A stretch of DNA of 64,000 nt from an uncultured Clostridia bacterium (GTDB taxonomy: Bacteria; Bacillota; Clostridia; Peptostreptococcales; Anaerovoracaceae). The notes under the pieces were generated by a model. That model was given only the letters and a program-made list of their open reading frames with translations. It made no database searches and was not told where the DNA came from. This document shows positions 40,191 to 49,122 of this stretch, piece by piece. Numbering within the stretch: position 1 is the stretch's first letter; each line of letters opens with the position of its first letter. The stretch covers positions 62,001-126,000 of the forward strand of contig CALCEY010000015.1 in assembly GCA_937900415.1 (NCBI GenBank), written 5' to 3'. The position numbers and the translations under genes were made by a program.

Positions 40191-40649
40191 ATGGAAGGAC
40201 GCAAATCAAAGTTTTTAATATACTTTTTCACATTGATGGCCGTTGAGTTTCCGTTAATATGGTTTGTCAGAAATCTTGCGTCGGGCTTTTTCATACTTGC
40301 CATTATCGGCGGCGCCATATTGCATTTCCTGTTATTTATCATCGGAGCTGCCTTACTGAACGTATTTATCAACAAAAAATTTGAGAATGAATATAATCCG
40401 ATCCTTGAAGCTTACAAAGAGGATAATGACGCCGAAAAGCTTCTTAGAAGTCTTAAGCATATGGAGAACAAGCCTCGCAGTCTCATGATGCACAATGTTT
40501 ATAACTTCACTCTCTCAACTGCGTATTATGAGCTTGGCGAAAAGTATGCGGCTTTGACGGCGCTGAACAATATAAACACTGCCGATGGAAATCTGGCTAA
40601 AGAGGTTGTTAAGCAGCGTGAGAGAGTGAGTCAGCTGCCTGACGAGTAG
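40191..40649 (+). CDS. Membrane protein of unknown function
   Basis: A 152-residue protein with two membrane helices (about 8-28 and 33-58: FLIYFFTLMAVEFPLIWFV and ASGFFILAIIGGAILHFLLFIIGAALL) and a cytoplasmic helical domain of about 90 residues. The second part (EAYKEDNDAEKLLRSLKHMENKPRSLMMHNVYNFTLSTAYYELGEKYAALTALNNI) looks like TPR-type helices. It is not a family I can name. A strong ribosome site, AGGAGG, precedes the ATG. Confidence 0.7.
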   Translation: MEGRKSKFLIYFFTLMAVEFPLIWFVRNLASGFFILAIIGGAILHFLLFIIGAALLNVFINKKFENEYNPILEAYKEDNDAEKLLRSLKHMENKPRSLMMHNVYNFTLSTAYYELGEKYAALTALNNINTADGNLAKEVVKQRERVSQLPDE

Positions 40650-40750
40650 ATGGGAAAATATTTTCGAGGAAGTTGAAACCAGGTTTAATTCTTCTTTTTT
40701 CATTACACGATTCGACATTTTATGTACTTTGAGTATGCTAATATTGAATT

Positions 40751-41422
40751 ATGGAAAACGAAAAGAGTATAGAAATTGAAAAGATAAGAAAAGGACGCGT
40801 GGTATCTGCCGCCGCAGGCGCCAGCGGCGATGCCGCTGTCTCCTGCATGCTGCCGGACGGCAGCATGGCCTTCATTCTGTCGGACGGTATGGGCAAAGGA
40901 ATGAAGGCGGCAGCGGAGAGCCAGGCTGTTATAAACAGACTGAGGAAGCTTCTTAAGGAAGGGGCTTCTGCTCCTTGCGCCATAAAAGAAGTAAATCTCG
41001 ATATGATAGAGCAAAGCGGGGAAAATTACAGTTTTGCTACATTGGATTTGACTATAATAGATAAAAAGACAAGCCGTGCCAAATTCTACAAGATGGGAGC
41101 GACTTTGTCTTTTTTGATTAGAGGCGGCAGCATAAGGAGAATAGAGCAGCCTGCATTACCCGTAGGAATAGTTCCACGCCTCAAACTTACCCATGCTACG
41201 GCAAAGCTGCGTCATGGAGATATAATAGTCATGGTTTCCGATGGAATTACAGAAGCTGATAGAAGGGATCTTTCGGCTGGCTGGCTTGAAGAATATCTCA
41301 TAGAAAACGCTGATTCTGCGGGACCTCGGATTCTTGCGGGAAAAATCGTAGCAGAAGCCAAGACTCGTTATCGCATGCGTGAACTTGATGATTTGACGGC
41401 CGTGGTAGTGAAAATAGAATAG
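40751..41422 (+). CDS. Stand-alone SpoIIE-type PP2C protein phosphatase
   Basis: A 223-residue soluble serine phosphatase domain. Metal-binding aspartates are visible in FILSDGMGKGMKAAAES (motif with SDGMG) and IIVMVSDGITEADRR, and in ELDDLTAVVVKIE at the C-terminus. It equals the catalytic third of sporulation protein SpoIIE, without the ten membrane helices and the oligomerisation domain. It may act on an anti-anti-sigma partner, but none is encoded next to it. Spacing upstream includes a possible TAATAT -10 at 40739-40744. Confidence 0.8.
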   Translation: MENEKSIEIEKIRKGRVVSAAAGASGDAAVSCMLPDGSMAFILSDGMGKGMKAAAESQAVINRLRKLLKEGASAPCAIKEVNLDMIEQSGENYSFATLDLTIIDKKTSRAKFYKMGATLSFLIRGGSIRRIEQPALPVGIVPRLKLTHATAKLRHGDIIVMVSDGITEADRRDLSAGWLEEYLIENADSAGPRILAGKIVAEAKTRYRMRELDDLTAVVVKIE

Positions 41423-41436
41423 CGTTTTATATATTA

Positions 41437-41989
41437 CTTTGCTTTCCTTCCGGTTCGCCGCGGCCGGCAGAAGGCCGGGCTCTTTCCTTTGCGGGGAATT
41501 AAAAAACTCGCCGCCGCGACGATATGTTTTGCGGCTCAGACAGTTTTAATTCCAAGCCGCAAAGCCTGTAATAGCCGAACCGGCCGGCAGAAGGGCTCTC
41601 CTTCAAAGCCGCAAAGTCATATATAAAACGCTTTAGAAAGTAAAAGTTTACATATTTATCACAGAGTTAGCAGGCTTTGCTTTCCCTCCGGTTCGCCGCG
41701 GCCGGCAGACGGCCGGGCTCTTTCCTTTGCGGGGAATTAAAAAACTCGCCGCCGCGACGATATGTTTTGCGGCTCAGACAGTTTTAATTCCAAGCCGCAA
41801 AGCCTGTAATAGCCGAACCGGCCGGCAGAAGGGCTCTCCTTCAAAGCCGCAAAGTCATATATAAAACGCTTTAGAAAGTAAAAGTTTACATATTTATCAC
41901 AGAGTTAGCAGGCTTTGCTTTCCCTCCGGTTCGCCGCGGCCGGCAGACGGCCGGGCTCTTTCCTTTGCGGGGAATTAAAAAACTCGCCG
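41437..41989. repeat. 238-bp GC-rich tandem repeat, 2.3 copies
   Basis: Units start at CTTTGCTTTCC at 41437, 41675 and 41913. Copies 1 and 2 differ at only two bases that I can see (CCTTCCGG/CCCTCCGG and AGAAGG/AGACGG), and the third copy, which shares copy 2's bases, stops after about 77 bases. Each unit holds nested inverted repeats: CCGGTTCG with CGAACCGG, CTTTGCGG with CCGCAAAG, and AATTAAAA with TTTTAATT. There is no coding frame I trust. The near-identity shows a recent duplication. Confidence 0.9.
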
Positions 41990-42187
41990 CAGAAATGGTC
42001 AGCCAGGCTGTTAATCATAAGGCGGCAAAATTATAAGGCGGCAAAATTATACAGCGGTAGGGAATTTTCCTTGCCGCTGTTTTTTGAAAGCTGTAAAATA
42101 TTTTAATTATAGTGAGTCCTTTTCTGTATTTATACGACGAATAGATAAAGGGGATATGATTGAATATTTGCGGAGAGGGAGGTCAAG

Positions 42188-42567
42188 GACGACTGCGGCC
42201 TTAATGTTTTTCCGATTGTACCTGATGACATTAAGGAATGGGAAGAACAGCGCCTTGGCATTTATAAAAAAATGGAGGTACAGGTGAAGTCTATTGGGAT
42301 AAAATGATAATCAATTATTCCAATGGAGATTTTCCAGAACAGTAAGCGTCGAGGTCGGAAAAGGCGAGCTTCTATTGCGTGATTACGATATAATTGAGTC
42401 GGCTGAAGAGAAATCGGTTATTAACAATATCGAGGTCGTAATCTTACTTACAGCATGATAACGATTATTTAGCGCAGTTTATGTATCAAAATGTCGGCTT
42501 TCAAATTATAACCGTAGGCTTGTCGCAGGAAGAATTTATATCTGTTATTTCTTCGCTGATTAGATAA
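42188..42567 (+). pseudogene. Decayed DUF4367-like (anti-sigma-type) gene fragment
   Basis: Frame pieces survive in different frames: DCGLNVFPIVPDDIKEWEEQRLGIYKKMEVQ, then WDKMIINYSNGDFPEQ, then SVEVGKGELLLRDYDIIESAEEK, and DYLAQFMYQNVGFQIITVGLSQEEFISVISSLIR before the stop at 42567. The last block has the typical end of DUF4367 and similar extracellular sensor domains. At least three frame breaks show it is a remnant. No start or promoter remains. A terminator stands behind it. Confidence 0.6.
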
Positions 42568-42601
42568 GCTAAAGTTTTGATTTTGATTTTCTGTTGCTTT
42601 C

Positions 42602-42625
42602 AAAGCGGCTTTAAGCCGCTTTTTT
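42602..42625 (+). terminator. Intrinsic terminator after the DUF4367 remnant
   Basis: AAAGCGGCTT (42602-42611) pairs with AAGCCGCTTT (42613-42622), followed by T residues. It remains intact although its gene has decayed. Confidence 0.88.
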
Positions 42626-42849
42626 TGTGTTTTCTATTTGAGCTATAAGAATAATTGTTTCAAAGATAGTTACAGCCAAGCAAAATTTTGAGGAAGAGTA
42701 ATAGCTGAAAAGAATGTTGCGAAAGGACCGGATGCGAATACTTATTAGAGCTTGCAGAGCATCTGTAACGGTAAATTTACTTGTCCGCCAAAGAATCCTC
42801 CGCTATAATATATATGATATTTGACTATTAGAGAAGCAGGGGGAAAAGC

Positions 42850-43272
42850 TTGGTGAGTTTTTGGAACAGAAACAAAGAGAAGATAAAAACATTTTTAATA
42901 TGTTCTGTACTATTTATCGGCTTCCTGTCCATAATTGCGCTGTTATGCGGAGCTGTGATGAAGCTTTTCGGCTTTGAGTATGAATCTGTCGGAAGCGTCA
43001 TATTGTTTTTTATAATTTCAACGATTATTTCATACCCGTTTGGCCTGATTGCAGGCGCATTACCGAAAGCTTTGCTTTATTGCGAAAAAATACAGAGGAA
43101 AACTGCCGTTATCATTTATGTATTGTTAGATACTTTTGCGACGTATATAGGTCTTAGGGTGGTTGATTATTTCATGGAATCTGTTTCGGCTGCAAAGGTT
43201 TCTGTTTTAGTGGTTTCATTTGCGTTATCGCTGTTCGGAATAGAGGATATTGATAAAAAGACAGATAATTAA
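42850..43272 (+). CDS. YrvL-like membrane regulatory protein
   Basis: A 140-residue protein with four membrane helices (about 15-35, 48-70, 78-100 and 110-130). The pattern and length fit the YrvL family; Bacillus YrvL relatives restrain an alternative sigma factor. It starts with TTG at 42850 or GTG at 42853 after AGGGGGAAAAG. It lies beside a decayed anti-sigma-like gene, and no intact sigma factor is next to it. Family assignment is tentative. Confidence 0.55.
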   Translation: MVSFWNRNKEKIKTFLICSVLFIGFLSIIALLCGAVMKLFGFEYESVGSVILFFIISTIISYPFGLIAGALPKALLYCEKIQRKTAVIIYVLLDTFATYIGLRVVDYFMESVSAAKVSVLVVSFALSLFGIEDIDKKTDN

Positions 43273-43864
43273 GATATTTATCGGGTATATATAAATATGA
43301 TTGGAAAAAATGCCGACGATATTAAAGGCGGGCTGCCTGAGGGAAAATTGTCGGTAAATTGAACGATAGTATAAAATTACTGCATTTTGTAAGGCGGATT
43401 GCAGATATAGCTTGACTTTGGACGTCGAAGCATGGCTATGCTGTATATTTTCTGAATAAATGATTATTATGATAACAGTTTTTATTGAAAATACCGTCAC
43501 TAATTTTAACAGTAAAAAATAAGCCGGAATGTCAAGCCTTGAGGACAGCCTATCTAAGATCTGTTTATCAGCTAAGGGCGAAAAGCTTATCGTGACAGCC
43601 AAGCTTGCTGAAGCCAGCGCCGAATTCGGAATGAGTTTCGGTTTCAGGAAAGGCAATCGGTTAAAAGAGTCAGAGAAAGCGAGAGTCTCTTTCCTTAAGT
43701 ATAGAAATCACATTGCCGACAGTTAAGCGTCTGCCTCCGGCGGATAAGAGTTTCGCGCGGCATGGCAAAGAATGTTTTCGGCAGCAGAAAGCCCTCGAAC
43801 AGCAAATGCCGATGAACATTTATTTTAACAGAAAGCTTTCGCATTATTCAAAGGATTACTGAAT
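43273..43864. other. Gene-poor stretch, with one weak ORF
   Basis: The best frame is 43529-43726 on the plus strand (65 codons, beginning MSSLEDSLSKICLSAKGEKLIVTAKLAEASAEFGMSF), which has only a weak ribosome site and no recognised family. It may be a degraded fragment. I see no promoter, tRNA or strong hairpin. The stretch lies between decayed accessory genes and the core gene tilS. Confidence 0.35.
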
Positions 43865-45334
43865 ATGAAGAACAAAACACTGCAAATCATAGAAAAATAT
43901 GAGCTTATTAAAAAAGACGCGCACATAATAGTCGGCCTTTCAGGAGGCCCGGATTCGATGTGTCTTTTCGATTTACTCTTTACAATAGCAGAGGAAAATC
44001 CACAGCTCAATTGGAAGATTTACGCCGTACATGTAAATCATAAGCTGAGGGAAGGCGCTGCCGAAGAGGATCAGAAATATGTGGAAGAAGTGTGCGCATC
44101 TCGAAGCGTTCCCTGTAAGGTAGTGGAAACTGATTGCAAAGTTATGGCATCAGAGCTTGGTTTGTCCTCAGAAGAAGCCGGCCGCAAAGCCAGATATGAC
44201 GCCTTTTCCGAAGAGGCTCTTTGTATTTATAAGCAGCTTAAAGCAACAGAGGCCATCTTGCCGGACGAAGCTGCAAAAGAGTATAACAGAAAATTAAAAG
44301 AGAAGATAGTTATAGCGCTTGCGCATAATGCCAACGACCAATGCGAAACTATACTTTTCCACCTTATGAGAGGCAGCGGGGTTGACGGACTTGCAGGAAT
44401 GGCTCATAAGCGATTGGAGCAGAACGGATTTGCTGTTGTCAGACCTGTTTTGGATTTCAGCCGCAAGGAAATAGAGACATATTGCAGGGAAAGAAATTTA
44501 AACCCGAGAATAGATCATACTAATAGCGAAAATACTTATACAAGAAATAAAATACGCAATATGCTCATACCGCTTTTGGAAGAAAATTTCAACGAGAACA
44601 TCACAGGGGCAGTAAACCGGCTGGGCAGGATAGCTTCGTGCGACAGGGATTTTCTCCGGAGCACGGCGGCGGAAGAATATGAAAGCGCGAGGGCGTCAGA
44701 CGATGTGCTTTCCGAAAAAACGGAGCGAGAAAGCTTTGACATAGAAAAACTTAAAAAACTTCATAAAGCTATCAGAATACGAATATATACTATGGCTTTG
44801 GAACATATAGGCATGGAAGAAAATGTCACCTTCTCCAAACTGGAAGCTGTAGACGACCTTATTAAAGCTAAAAGCCCGTCGGCTTCGGCAGACCTTTCCG
44901 CGGAATTTAAAGCTGTGAGGGAATACGATAAGCTTACTTTCGTGAGAAATGGTACAGCCGAGGTTTCGGACGGAAAGTGGTTTATAAGGCAGATGAGCCC
45001 AAGCGAGTACGAGAAATACAGGAAGGAAGGCCGTGCTCACGGAGCTTTCAGCGGTGTAAGCATTGAGCAGCTTACGATAAGAACGCGGCGCAGGGGAGAC
45101 AGGATAGACATAGGCAGCGGATTTAAAAAGCTTCAGGATTTCTTTGTAGATGAAAAGCTGCCTAAAGTTTTCAGAGATGAAGTTAAAGTTCTTGCGGCGG
45201 GAAGCAATATCTTGTGGATTATGCCGTCCCGCTTATATAGCCGTCACGTAATGCAAGAAAAAGGAAGATTTTCAGCTTCCTTTAAAGTGAAAGAGGATTC
45301 GTCAGAGCCTGTAATAGTCCTTGAAAAATTGTGA
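43865..45334 (+). CDS. tilS: tRNA(Ile)-lysidine synthetase
   Basis: Modifies C34 of tRNA(Ile) CAU to lysidine so that it reads AUA. The 489-residue PP-loop ATPase has the SGGPDS motif in IIVGLSGGPDSMCLFDLL. A later block, ALAHNANDQCETILFHLMRGSGVDGLAGM, is diagnostic. The C-terminal domain ends GSNILWIMPSRLYSRHVMQEKG. There is a roughly 20-residue insertion (IYKQLKATEAILPDEAAKEYNRKLKEK) in the N-terminal domain. It precedes ftsH as in most Firmicutes, but hpt, usually between them, is missing here. It has its own start 63 bases ahead of ftsH. Confidence 0.95.
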   Translation: MKNKTLQIIEKYELIKKDAHIIVGLSGGPDSMCLFDLLFTIAEENPQLNWKIYAVHVNHKLREGAAEEDQKYVEEVCASRSVPCKVVETDCKVMASELGLSSEEAGRKARYDAFSEEALCIYKQLKATEAILPDEAAKEYNRKLKEKIVIALAHNANDQCETILFHLMRGSGVDGLAGMAHKRLEQNGFAVVRPVLDFSRKEIETYCRERNLNPRIDHTNSENTYTRNKIRNMLIPLLEENFNENITGAVNRLGRIASCDRDFLRSTAAEEYESARASDDVLSEKTERESFDIEKLKKLHKAIRIRIYTMALEHIGMEENVTFSKLEAVDDLIKAKSPSASADLSAEFKAVREYDKLTFVRNGTAEVSDGKWFIRQMSPSEYEKYRKEGRAHGAFSGVSIEQLTIRTRRRGDRIDIGSGFKKLQDFFVDEKLPKVFRDEVKVLAAGSNILWIMPSRLYSRHVMQEKGRFSASFKVKEDSSEPVIVLEKL

Positions 45335-45349
45335 GATCTGTGATAAAAT
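45321..45349 (+). promoter_or_regulatory. Promoter of ftsH inside the tilS 3' end
   Basis: TTGAAA (45321-45326), a 17-bp spacer and TAAAAT (45344-45349) with an extended TG. It overlaps the tilS stop and sits 49 bases before the ftsH start. Confidence 0.65.
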
Positions 45350-45397
45350 ATACCATTATGTTTGTAGAAAAAAACAAAATCTTGAAGGGGGAAAATC

Positions 45398-47527
45398 GTG
45401 AAAAGATTTGCAAAAAATATCAGTATTTATATAGCCCTGTTTTTAGTGGTTTTGACTGTTGCTTTCTTCTATAAAGGAATGGATAAAGACAAGGCGGAGA
45501 TTAAAGAAGTACCTTTGTCAAAATTCGTTCAGTATCTGGAAGATGAAAAAATCAAAGAGATAAATGTAACAGATACTAAACTGACAGGAAAGCTCAGCGA
45601 TAAAGAGATCGTCTATGCATATGCCAATTCTGTAGTTGAAATAAGTATGATAGATGAAATATATCTGTTTCCTCAGATGCAGGAGGGAACTTTGAAGTAT
45701 GAGAGCGATCCGCCGGATACCGGTTCGGTGTTCCTGAGTTTGCTTCCGACTATAATAATGGTTGTGGCTCTTGGTTTCCTTTTCTATATCATGATGAATC
45801 AGGGAGGAAACGGCAAGGCGTTTCAGTTTGCAAAGTCAAGGGCAAAGATGGTTAAGGGAGGAGAAAAGAAAGTTACCTTTGCCGATGTTGCCGGACTTGA
45901 CGAAGAGAAGCAAGAGCTTGAGGAAGTGGTTGACTTCCTTAAGGACCAGAGAAAATATAAGGAGCTGGGAGCAAGAATACCGAAGGGAATTTTGCTGGTC
46001 GGCCCTCCGGGAACAGGAAAAACTTATGTTTCCAAGGCTGCGGCAGGAGAAGCCGGCGTGCCGTTTTTCACTATAAGCGGTTCCGACTTTGTTGAGATGT
46101 TTGTAGGCGTAGGAGCCTCCAGAGTAAGAGACCTGTTCGATCAGGCTAAGAAAAATTCCCCTTGTATAGTGTTTATAGATGAAATCGACGCAGTAGGACG
46201 TAAGAGAGGCGCCGGAATCGGCGGCGGTCACGATGAAAGGGAGCAGACTCTCAACCAGCTTCTGGTTGAAATGGATGGATTTGCGGAAAACTCGGGAATT
46301 ATCATATTGGCTGCGACCAACAGACCTGACATCTTAGACCCTGCGCTGCTCAGACCGGGCAGATTTGACAGGCAGATAGTAATCGGCGTGCCTGACGTCA
46401 AGGGAAGAGAAGAAATATTTAAGCTTCACAGCAAGAATAAACCGCTGGCTGACGATGTAACACCGGAAATCTTAGCAAGAAGGACACCGGGATTTACTCC
46501 GGCCGACATAGAAAATCTTCTCAACGAAGCTGCGTTGATTACTGCAAGAAGAAACGGACGTTTCATAAGGATGGAAGAAATTGAAGAGGCCATAACCAAG
46601 GTTATAGCAGGACCTGAAAAGAAGAGCAGAGTTATAAGTCCGAAGGAAAGAAAACTCACCGCTTACCACGAGGCAGGCCATGCTGTTGTTGCCAGATGTA
46701 TTCCTGACAGCGATCCGGTTCATCAGGTTACCATAATACCTAGGGGCAGAGCCGGAGGCTTTACCATGACTTTGCCTAAGGAAGATAAAAATTACGAAAC
46801 GAAAAGCAGCATGAAAAACGCTATCGTTCACCTTCTTGGAGGACGTGTAGCAGAGCAGCTCACCTTAGATGATATAAGCACAGGAGCGAGCAACGATATT
46901 ATGAGAGCCACTGAGATCGCCCGTGATATGGTGACTAAATACGGTTTCAGTGAGAAAATCGGAACTGTAAATTACAGCAATTCCGAAGAAGTTTTCTTAG
47001 GAAATGATTTTACGACACATAAAAATTATTCCGATGAAGTGGCTCGCGAAATCGACGCCGAAGTAAAGAGAATAATAGATGAAGCTTATAAAGAAGCGGA
47101 AAGACTTCTCAAAGAAAACAAAGATATACTTTCGAGGGTTGCAGAAGCGCTGCTTTTGGTTGAGACCATCGACGGAGAACAATTTGAAGCGCTGTTTACA
47201 GGCGAGGTTTCGGCGGAGGGACTTGCAGAAAGAGTTAAGCTTTCCGAAGAGGAGAAAAAAGCTAAAAATGCCGAAGAGGCCGCTGAAAGGGAACGTCTCT
47301 TAAAAGAAGAAGAGGAAAGAATGCAGAAGGAGCTTGAAAAATACGACGGGGATTATCTGAACGATGATACTGAGAATAATTCTGCCGGCGATATTTCCGA
47401 AGAAGCACCTTCCGACGCAGGTTCTTATGAAAAAGAGGATTTTTCAGCAGAAGACAGCGCTTCCGAAAGAGATGAAACTGCTGAAGCTACGGAAGAAGTT
47501 GAGGATTCAGATGAAAGTAACCGTTAG
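45398..47527 (+). CDS. ftsH: ATP-dependent zinc metalloprotease FtsH
   Basis: Membrane-anchored AAA+ protease for quality control. The 709-residue protein has two membrane helices (about 7-24 and 110-130), Walker A GPPGTGKT, Walker B CIVFIDEIDAVG, the second region of homology ATNRPDILDPALLRPGRFDRQI and the zinc motif HEAGH. The last 100 residues form a long Glu/Ser/Asp-rich tail, longer than usual. It starts with GTG at 45398 after GAAGGGGG. The end overlaps the pucR-type gene by 17 bases. Confidence 0.96.
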   Translation: MKRFAKNISIYIALFLVVLTVAFFYKGMDKDKAEIKEVPLSKFVQYLEDEKIKEINVTDTKLTGKLSDKEIVYAYANSVVEISMIDEIYLFPQMQEGTLKYESDPPDTGSVFLSLLPTIIMVVALGFLFYIMMNQGGNGKAFQFAKSRAKMVKGGEKKVTFADVAGLDEEKQELEEVVDFLKDQRKYKELGARIPKGILLVGPPGTGKTYVSKAAAGEAGVPFFTISGSDFVEMFVGVGASRVRDLFDQAKKNSPCIVFIDEIDAVGRKRGAGIGGGHDEREQTLNQLLVEMDGFAENSGIIILAATNRPDILDPALLRPGRFDRQIVIGVPDVKGREEIFKLHSKNKPLADDVTPEILARRTPGFTPADIENLLNEAALITARRNGRFIRMEEIEEAITKVIAGPEKKSRVISPKERKLTAYHEAGHAVVARCIPDSDPVHQVTIIPRGRAGGFTMTLPKEDKNYETKSSMKNAIVHLLGGRVAEQLTLDDISTGASNDIMRATEIARDMVTKYGFSEKIGTVNYSNSEEVFLGNDFTTHKNYSDEVAREIDAEVKRIIDEAYKEAERLLKENKDILSRVAEALLLVETIDGEQFEALFTGEVSAEGLAERVKLSEEEKKAKNAEEAAERERLLKEEEERMQKELEKYDGDYLNDDTENNSAGDISEEAPSDAGSYEKEDFSAEDSASERDETAEATEEVEDSDESNR

Positions 47528-49091
47528 GGACTGCCTGCAGCTTGAAGTTTTTAAACAATGCGTGGTAGTAGCCGGAGAAGGACGCCTTGATAACAGGGTG
47601 AAGACAGTTTCTGTCATGGACGCCGCAACTGCCGACGAGGCGGTAACCCGCAGCGGAAAAAGAGATGAAATGGTTCTTACCACTTTCGCCGGAATGAGAA
47701 ATGACTTTGAGGCTCAGAGGGAAGTCATAAACCGGTTTGCGAAAAACGGAGTGGCCGCCATGATAATTTTTAAGACGGACGCTCCTGCCGGAGAAACTCA
47801 GAATTATAATGATGTGATAAAGGCAGCTGAAGAGGCCTGCCTTCCCCTTATAATTCTCGTAAGCAGTCTGGACGCAAATTATTCAAGCGTTATAACCGAA
47901 GTCATGGAAAAAGTCCTGTACGGAAGCAATTTCAATAACAGTCTGATAAACAACACGATATTTCATCTGCTGAACTTTGAAAAGCACAGCAGTTTTCCGC
48001 AAGCGCTGAAAGAAGCTGCTGTGAACAATGATTTTCAAGTGGTTTTAATGAGCGAAGAGTTCAATCCCATACTCACGGTTGAGACCAGATATAAGACGAC
48101 CATCGAGTCTGCTATAAGAAGAGGAAAAGAAGTCGCTCTTAATTTCAACGGAGTTTACAGCCTTGTTGACATAGATGGAGTTTTAGTCTATTGGGGAGTT
48201 GCTTTTGTCAAAGGAGAAAAATATTATCTTCTTATAGTTGATAATGAGGACAATTACTCCTCCGGCGAGATAACAAAACTGGCTGAAATTATAGAATTGG
48301 CCATGGGAATGTGGAAATTTACTCCTGAGAGAGACGCCAAGGCGGAATTCCTTAAAGCTCTCGTCAGAGGGAACAAGAGTCTGGCCTATTCGGTAAAGGA
48401 TGAGGCCGGAATCAAAGCTAAAGATATTCTTTCGGTGTTCTATGCCCGTGGAATAGAAGCTTCCTTTGAAGATCGTATAGTAAACGATTTTGAAGAGAAA
48501 GGATTGCTACAGGTAATCCGCATAGACGAAAATGAAGAGTGTTACGGAGTTATATTGAGAGGTTCTGCATCGAGCGACGGAGAGCCGGGAGAAAAGAGTG
48601 CATGTATTCAGTTTTTTGACAGGCTTAAGGAGAACAAGAGTATAAGGATTTTCCATGTCACGGGTATTGATTCGGTGGAAGGAGCCGGAGACGGCTTCCG
48701 ATTGATAAATGAGACGTGGTCATCTGTGGGAGGTGTGTTCCCGTATAAGAGGGTCTTCACCAAATATGAGCTGGCGCTCGTAAGCAATTGTATAGATATA
48801 CAGTTTAAAGGCGGATATTTAAAAAAGAATTTTATGGATCTGTTGGAGGACTTTAAAGGTGAATCGGACAATAAGGCCAGACAGATGCTGGAAACATTGG
48901 AAACTTTTGTTTTGGACGCAGGAATGAACAGTGGTAAAACTGCAGAATTCATGGGGATACATACCAATACCGTTCAATACAGACTCAAAAGGATAAACGA
49001 GGTCTTAGGCGCTGAAATTACAGGCAACCGGGTAATTCCGGGGCTGACCATAGCGTTGGCTCTGAGACGTCTCGAGAAAAGTATGAAATAG
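47511..49091 (+). CDS. PucR-family transcriptional regulator
   Basis: A 526-residue regulator with an N-terminal PucR-like sensor domain (MKVTVRDCLQLEVFKQCVVVAGEGRLDNRVKTVSVMDA), a GGDEF-like middle and a C-terminal HTH_30 (LLETLETFVLDAGMNSGKTAEFMGIHTNTVQYRLKRINEVLG). Family members sense purines or amino acids. I start it at 47511 because the family N-terminus begins there; the open frame from 47364 only reads ftsH in another frame. It overlaps ftsH by 17 bases and its target is not evident. Confidence 0.87.
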   Translation: MKVTVRDCLQLEVFKQCVVVAGEGRLDNRVKTVSVMDAATADEAVTRSGKRDEMVLTTFAGMRNDFEAQREVINRFAKNGVAAMIIFKTDAPAGETQNYNDVIKAAEEACLPLIILVSSLDANYSSVITEVMEKVLYGSNFNNSLINNTIFHLLNFEKHSSFPQALKEAAVNNDFQVVLMSEEFNPILTVETRYKTTIESAIRRGKEVALNFNGVYSLVDIDGVLVYWGVAFVKGEKYYLLIVDNEDNYSSGEITKLAEIIELAMGMWKFTPERDAKAEFLKALVRGNKSLAYSVKDEAGIKAKDILSVFYARGIEASFEDRIVNDFEEKGLLQVIRIDENEECYGVILRGSASSDGEPGEKSACIQFFDRLKENKSIRIFHVTGIDSVEGAGDGFRLINETWSSVGGVFPYKRVFTKYELALVSNCIDIQFKGGYLKKNFMDLLEDFKGESDNKARQMLETLETFVLDAGMNSGKTAEFMGIHTNTVQYRLKRINEVLGAEITGNRVIPGLTIALALRRLEKSMK

Positions 49092-49122
49092 ATGCAGCTA
49101 TTAAAATGAGAAAGGGAAAGTC

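Noticed and set aside
41437..41989. Possible CRISPR array
   Set aside because: Repeats are 238 bp, contiguous and nearly identical, with no short repeat/unique spacer alternation and no cas genes.
47364..47510. Longer N-terminus for the PucR-type regulator
   Set aside because: The added residues are the ftsH acidic tail read in another frame; the family start is at 47511.
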